Assembly: GCA_018818365.1 (NCBI GenBank)
Contig: JAHISH010000133.1
Location: forward strand, 1-7,333
DNA: 7,333 nucleotides
Origin: Candidatus Omnitrophota bacterium
Lineage (GTDB): Bacteria; Omnitrophota; Gorgyraeia; Gygaellales; Profunditerraquicolaceae
Direction of reading: 5' to 3'
Under the pieces are notes generated by a model, which was given only the letters and a program-made list of their open reading frames with translations, was not told the DNA's origin and searched no databases. This document shows positions 6,601-7,333 of this stretch, piece after piece (the first letter of the stretch is position 1; each line of letters opens with the position of its first letter). Made by a program: the position numbers and the translations under genes.

Positions 6601-7333
6601 CCAGCTTTATGGGATGAAGTAGAAGCAATGCTTAAAGAAGGTAATAAGGGGAGTCAATCTAAAATTAATGATTTCAAGAGACAATTTGGAAATAGCGCAT
6701 GGCATCATATGGAGGTACCAGCTGAGATATTATTCGAAGATAACCCGATATTAACCCGCGTGGACACTGAATATGCAAAGTTTCAGGAGTATGCGGGAAT
6801 GAATACTCCTGCGCCGCCCATTATGGTGGTAATCGAGGGGGATAAATATGTTATTAAAGATGGTTTTCATAGAGTAGTGGCGGCACGGTTGAGAGATAAT
6901 AAGATGGTGGACGCATATATTACGATACGCCCCGATTATCCGATACCCGATGGGCCGAAACCGGAAGAAGAGGTAGTGGTCGTGCAACAAACTATTACGG
7001 AGATACAGCGCGATAGAGAAGCAAGAAAACCTGATGTCTTGGAAGATAGAAAGACAATACCACAGGTGGCATTATGGTATTCTGAAGGGGTAGAGGGAGA
7101 TGAGCTTATTATGACTTCGGAAGTACATCGTGAGATAGAAGAAATGGGCAGATTAGCCGAAGAACTCTTTAGCGCTCATGCGCGTATGGATTTGAATCGT
7201 GTTGAGCAAATCCTTTTAAGTATTGGCAGCCGTTTTGCTTCTTGGGAGAATCATCCTACTTCTCCGCAGCTAAGGATTATTGCCAGGAGTCTTGGAGAAG
7301 AAGCATTGGAGCCGGCATATGATTTGGACATGC
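1..7333 (+). CDS. Internal part of a giant multidomain protein gene (both ends outside the window)
   Basis: Frame 1 is open through all 2444 codons, with no in-frame stop and one base left over at the end. I translated every line, and recognisable protein modules follow one another in this same frame, so it is a real coding frame without frameshift. Order: unknown alpha/beta segment, about 22 TPR units, helical linker, GHKL ATPase (N box near residue 1420, G1 box at 1455-1459, G2 box at 1480-1490), associated domain, HELAH zincin (1951-1955), tandem 63-residue repeat, ParB/sulfiredoxin-like domain (DGFHR at 2287-2291), unknown tail. There are only five cysteines (138, 550, 732, 1193, 1213) and no clear membrane segment. 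No start is assigned because the frame is already open at base 1. Bacterial proteins this long are rare; Omnitrophota are known for them. The overall function is unknown; ATP-dependent recognition coupled to proteolysis or another effector is inference. Confidence 0.95.
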   Translation, partial: MVIGLEGLIKGNPANEGAVNSIKQQLRQSLRGVVDELRSENYILLPHASEFGRLVIPEGKKAIFVNEHLFDWQGAVSMAAVNAVVVPGMRVGGERGVPLIVAPFKDEALTNVSGFLRHWHTLTQAARIPLIKTGRFICLPSVLGLRLKELAEKRKSGLGALETLEFTMLAQLVKIIAADEVVTSYEVAQPKKGLEVEEISFTKVEGGIDAQAINKFLTTLPREKVEESRDLLGVSQRVFETALKMARLQSGSSASEQLRVLTDITILMAKAGRIDEALEIATNEISDPNYKSAALANIAILMAEAGRINEALEMASLEVTDQRRRSFVFAKLANLLMGPSRMKQSLELFNESVEKAQGLSDLSDRSEILKEIAKLMAEAGISDYALKIIRDQEPHPHKQNLAFVEMAEHLIEIGRVEESWSILDASLEIARKQVAPSFKAVDFAAIAKVLVKANRSQEALEIARKEIGFPNDKYSIFSEAAKSFAKAGKNAEAESAFEESLDVVRHQIRDTAFQSIALANVAVALAEVGKIEEALEIARSEIAPIRRSFCLEGIAKVLAEAGRIEEALAIARDEITDPAHQSAALAQIAKVLAKQGRSEEALEIARGEITQVTEKAQAFEDIALILAEAGRFDKALEIIEKNEISSKAVVVARIAKNLAEAARRKEEAPRNTLVGSLDIVRNEITALITKVKALGDIARALAAAGREKEAHTVIEEALDIVRFQTTTPLDKCKLTLEIIRASIDIGEIAYANKMLDQILDTAWKIKDRSIKSRVLAEMAEVLAGAGRHGRSLGEFDEALNLARTEMSELVVARDLVEIARRLAKAGGNDESRKVREEALAMARNAISTVVNDEDFLYLATVFAGLGMLDESLEIVRKQLSFDPVVKSNALMVMARSFILREPIDAARIDKALDIARLEITIPVSKSQTLAEIVKFLVKIGRSVEAEEIARNEIVTPHFKSQALAAIAISLGAAGRKDESQRVLDEALDIARNLIIDQNDKSEALAEIVKGLTEIGRIDGALDITRNEILDPHYKSLAFAAIVKAQAAVGFNDEREEDEIGVDEGKRAIVLWKEQVLTLRDNLISQIQAAYQPFFRSIPAEFKSGIEADLTAQVNNLFEAEEKQIQERFDEAMRENRQFDAKGLLFEEFAKRSGMVVPLFEEYRNTFTNRLATEPFSAQEQMWNNLYRSVFALCVDNKISLESLNEAALEAVACGWKVDTQERMASMIQIEGFIEALKASQEYISLADLHRIISFLSDFVSRNPQENLAIVQGQLDMILNASPQVRSEYLKKLAASFTDISPELLREYLKNPASAYKLGKAREFTVFLTNKVKQLDEKDEVVYAGEEEMPESNSGVAISQIAQLEDMRLRSPGATKKPVMEINELLGAIREDRMPQTSPDGEAKIIYDAKAQAESGAYAREIAQNSDDATIGKDGRLDVKFYLQRNRTEYVEEVTDNGTGALHEIALLIPLSTKEAAGQRGVGGFFGTGKFTIFEGVDRLELISKNAERAFQFTFVVERDSSGNPTSVKLTSIRRITDPDLAQGVTVRRIKSVENTIPELDRMIAERTWKVFAGLSQRQRSNGNGSFAIYMRDKNGESRQLEGKVGQGDEDSRVLSESDLRIRQPGKDQATDYGKFKIIQTKDMPNQIVDANGRRVKDLSEEYLALIPESLRMFIKERGIVIQIPLPLIRSRMGFAHENLAAIQKYIAVEFYKAIANLALTQSQVFEGLPIDWETNDNYRYWSEVMKDNRVVQLAEKINRGAYEQIAAEELESLLTEKGLIDNAGRFVPLILLLKVDIGQATPQSLYARRMFFQSERDSQRAKESAASLNRMGYSFDRSEVPRAQDIPFYQEKRNQARTIATAHEQLRHIDQYIIDPESYSQAEEELVKMATTMARLFGLEEVYLVSGDVSFMGGFTSVKGKRAFVINRIVAQAIGTSQGHNIDLATDTIVHELAHLLEESMHSDTWSEALKGGVVFTDVTKFTHQSVGVFAEAMKYVAAVILYNHSQNAAYSTDVLPAGESTQAPTGPVVLSQEEALAIVPEDGVTLIGDGRHLTRQQALQALEEGNLVAMRSEDGSLQWMTPLRGGAPLAGEIKIQREERSNVSPISVYALSREEATAIVPIEGITPMASDRKLSREEALQAIEEGKLIAMRAEDGSLQWITPIRRGAPIIGENLAVTTTQATIVPPRTALMAIFDESPPALWDEVEAMLKEGNKGSQSKINDFKRQFGNSAWHHMEVPAEILFEDNPILTRVDTEYAKFQEYAGMNTPAPPIMVVIEGDKYVIKDGFHRVVAARLRDNKMVDAYITIRPDYPIPDGPKPEEEVVVVQQTITEIQRDREARKPDVLEDRKTIPQVALWYSEGVEGDELIMTSEVHREIEEMGRLAEELFSAHARMDLNRVEQILLSIGSRFASWENHPTSPQLRIIARSLGEEALEPAYDLDM
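661..741 (+). other. Possible helix-turn-helix-like segment (residues 221-247)
   Basis: The stretch reads REKVEESRDLLGVSQRVFETAL within a helix-rich context. The hydrophobic spacing and the LGVSQ turn resemble the Fis/NtrC or MarR-like pattern of helix, GVS-type turn and second helix. It sits directly before the TPR array, so it may equally be a capping helix pair of the superhelix. DNA binding is not shown by anything else here. Confidence 0.25.
769..3159 (+). repeat. Array of about 22 TPR-like units (residues about 257-1053)
   Basis: Each unit follows the pattern ALAEIAKVLAEAGRIEEALEIARNEI, with small residues at helix-packing positions and a Gly in the AGR turn, as in tetratricopeptide repeats. 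The turn Gly, or its equivalent, falls at residues 272, 306, 340, 380, 414, 454, 488, 529, 562, 596, 630, 662, 705, 746, 786, 826, 866, 906, 940, 974, 1015 and 1049. Eleven spacings are 32-34 residues, the canonical TPR length, and ten are 40-43. In most long units the extra 6-7 residues extend the second helix (for example the AHTVIEEALDIVR type). TPR arrays form right-handed superhelices that bind peptides or proteins; the partner here is unknown. Units 340, 454, 662 and 906 lack the Gly. The array is followed by an acidic stretch (DEREEDE) that ends the clear periodicity. Confidence 0.9.
799..946 (+). repeat. Pair of near-identical DNA repeats 102 bp apart within the TPR array
   Basis: Bases 799-844 and 901-946 match at 41 of 46 positions by direct comparison. 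All five differences are A/G transitions, and three of them fall in third codon positions. The offset of 102 bp equals one 34-codon TPR unit. The copies encode LMAKAGRIDEALEIA and LMAEAGRINEALEMA. This looks like a relatively recent unit duplication, because other units in the array have diverged much further at DNA level. Confidence 0.8.
3172..4107 (+). other. Helical linker with possible coiled coil (residues about 1058-1369)
   Basis: This region joins the TPR array to the ATPase. It is almost wholly predicted helical by eye: long runs of Glu, Lys, Gln, Ala and Leu with few Gly or Pro. Residues about 1110-1145 (NNLFEAEEKQIQERF and what follows) show a charged heptad-like pattern that could form a short coiled coil. 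Later helices (around residues 1221-1320) have TPR- or ARM-like amphipathicity but no regular repeat that I can align. An acidic, flexible stretch near residues 1336-1352 (LDEKDEVVYAGEEEMPES) marks the boundary before the ATPase. The last two cysteines of the protein lie here (1193 and 1213). I recognise no family; it may be a degenerate continuation of the solenoid. Confidence 0.55.
4108..4680 (+). other. GHKL-family ATPase domain, sacsin/Hsp90/MORC-like (residues about 1370-1560)
   Basis: Three ATP-binding boxes appear in the right order and spacing. The N box is AREIAQNSDDA, with Glu1420 as the candidate general base and Asn1424 as the candidate Mg ligand. The G1 box is VTDNGTGA, with Asp1455 placed to contact the adenine and Gly1457 and Gly1459 in the loop. 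The G2 box and ATP lid run from STKEAAGQRGVGG to FFGTGKFTIF (residues 1471-1492). They are followed by strand-rich sequence (RLELIS, FQFTFVVE) as expected in the Bergerat fold. The QN-DDA form of the N box is like sacsin and NOV-type domains, while the lid also recalls Hsp90 and MORC. It lacks the H box and DHp dimerisation helix of a histidine kinase, so a kinase is unlikely. Such domains act as ATP-gated clamps or switches. Confidence in the fold is high; confidence in the subfamily is moderate. Confidence 0.85.
4681..5160 (+). other. Likely GHKL-associated (middle/transducer-like) region (residues about 1561-1720)
   Basis: It follows the ATPase core directly. It has beta strands (GSFAIYMRD, YGKFKIIQT, RGIVIQIPLPL), then RSRMG at residues 1689-1693 and a helix. 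In Hsp90, MutL, gyrase B and MORC the ATPase is followed by a domain that donates a basic residue to the ATP gamma-phosphate. Arg1689 or Arg1691 is the best candidate here, judged only from position and basic character. I do not recognise the region by sequence alone, so this role is inference from architecture. Confidence 0.45.
5161..5640 (+). other. Unrecognised linker region between ATPase and metallopeptidase (residues 1721-1880)
   Basis: The region is mostly helical, with two aromatic-rich patches: a Trp/Tyr cluster at residues 1732-1741 (DWETNDNYRYW) and an RRMFFQ patch near residue 1810. The strand FVPLILLLKVDIG (around residues 1787-1799) is hydrophobic but too short and too near charged residues to call a membrane segment. 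The end of the region (residues 1851-1880) is helical and carries several His and Gln. No catalytic motif or known domain is apparent. It could be a continuation of the GHKL-associated module or a prodomain of the following peptidase. Confidence 0.4.
5641..6036 (+). other. Zincin-like metallopeptidase domain, HELAH motif (residues about 1881-2012)
   Basis: An active-site helix TDTIVHELAHLLEES carries HExxH: His1951 and His1955 as zinc ligands and Glu1952 as the catalytic base. Thirty-six residues after His1955 comes VFAEAMKY, with Glu1992 as a good third ligand. A Glu on a later FAEA-type helix is typical of gluzincins, including several toxin-like families. Upstream there is a helix (residues 1881-1898) and then strands EVYLVSGDVSF and KRAFVINR, matching the usual order of helix, strands, then HExxH helix. 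All key residues are present, so the domain may be active. It lies between the GHKL module and the 63-residue repeats. The substrate is unknown. Processing of the giant polypeptide itself, or cleavage of a target held by the TPR part, are both possible. Confidence 0.7.
6091..6279 (+). repeat. 63-residue tandem repeat, copy 1 (residues 2031-2093)
   Basis: This copy starts LSQEEALAIVPEDG, continues through LTRQQALQALEEG and ends EDGSLQW, then APLAGE. It aligns without a gap to copy 2 over all 63 codons. Each copy contains two L-[ST]-[RQ]-[EQ]-[EQ]-A motifs about 27 residues apart, hinting at an older internal duplication. I do not recognise the family. Confidence 0.85.
6334..6522 (+). repeat. 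63-residue tandem repeat, copy 2 (residues 2112-2174)
   Basis: This copy starts LSREEATAIVPIEG, continues LSREEALQAIEEG and ends EDGSLQW, then APIIGE. It is separated from copy 1 by an 18-residue spacer. The most conserved part, around EDGSLQW (bases 6220-6240 and 6463-6483), is identical at DNA level including third codon positions. The identity extends a couple of bases on each side, which points to recent duplication or gene conversion. It directly precedes the ParB-like region, so it may be a positioning or binding module for one of its neighbours. Confidence 0.85.
6568..6951 (+). other. ParB/sulfiredoxin-like domain (residues about 2190-2317)
   Basis: The core reads PIMVVIEGDKYVIKDGFHR, then a helix (VVAARLRDN) and a strand (MVDAYITIR). 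This is the usual ParB N-terminal/sulfiredoxin fold order: strand, hairpin with an I-x-DG-x-HR turn, helix, strand. DGFHR spans residues 2287-2291 (bases 6859-6873). In ParB proteins the matching GxRR/GxHR motif binds nucleotide; in sulfiredoxin a GCHR motif contains the catalytic Cys, which is Phe here, so sulfiredoxin activity is unlikely. Upstream, the helix LWDEVEAMLKEG and MEVPAEILF may belong to the same domain. ParB-like folds also occur in nucleases, kinases and toxin effectors, so a chromosome-partition role is not implied inside this giant protein. Fold call moderate to good; activity unknown. Confidence 0.65.
6952..7333 (+). other. Unrecognised C-terminal side of the visible protein, continuing beyond the window
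   Basis: A Pro- and Glu-rich linker (PDGPKPEEEVVVV) separates the ParB-like domain from a helical region. Residues about 2371-2410 (EVHREIEEMGRLAEELFSAH and what follows) form a long amphipathic helix, followed by shorter helices. No stop codon is reached before the end of the window, so another domain probably starts here. No family is recognised. Confidence 0.45.

Overview
The whole window is the inside of one very large protein-coding gene on the + strand. Reading from base 1 in frame 1, all 2444 codons are open, with no TAA, TAG or TGA. There is no credible start or end of the gene inside the window. A search for complete start-to-stop ORFs would miss it and report only short antisense frames. 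The visible part alone encodes roughly 270 kDa. No RNA gene, mobile element, CRISPR array, promoter or terminator is supported anywhere, and no stretch is non-coding.

Layout in residues of the visible protein: 1-219, an unrecognised alpha/beta segment; about 221-247, a weak helix-turn-helix-like stretch; about 257-1053, 22 tetratricopeptide-like (TPR) units with two spacing classes (about 34 and about 40-41 residues); about 1058-1369, a helical linker with a possible coiled coil; about 1370-1560, a GHKL-type ATPase with clear N, G1 and G2 boxes of the sacsin/Hsp90/MORC kind; about 1561-1720, its likely associated domain; about 1721-1880, an unrecognised linker; about 1881-2012, a zincin-like metallopeptidase with HELAH; 2031-2174, two copies of a 63-residue repeat; about 2190-2317, a ParB/sulfiredoxin-like domain with DGFHR; then an unrecognised tail that runs off the window.

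The likely organism is a bacterium. Giant multidomain genes of this kind are known from Omnitrophota (former OP3, including Candidatus Velamenicoccus archaeovorus), and the mid-40s % GC and free use of AGA, AGG and ATA codons fit such an uncultured lineage. This placement is inference; planctomycete, chlamydial or other candidate-phylum origins are not excluded.

How the parts may work together is also inference. A long TPR superhelix could bind a partner, the GHKL module could act as an ATP-driven switch or chaperone-like clamp, and the zincin and ParB-like modules could be effectors. The polypeptide has only five cysteines, none after residue 1213, and no obvious membrane segment. This would suit an exported or surface-associated giant protein, but the window has no signal peptide because the N-terminus lies outside it.
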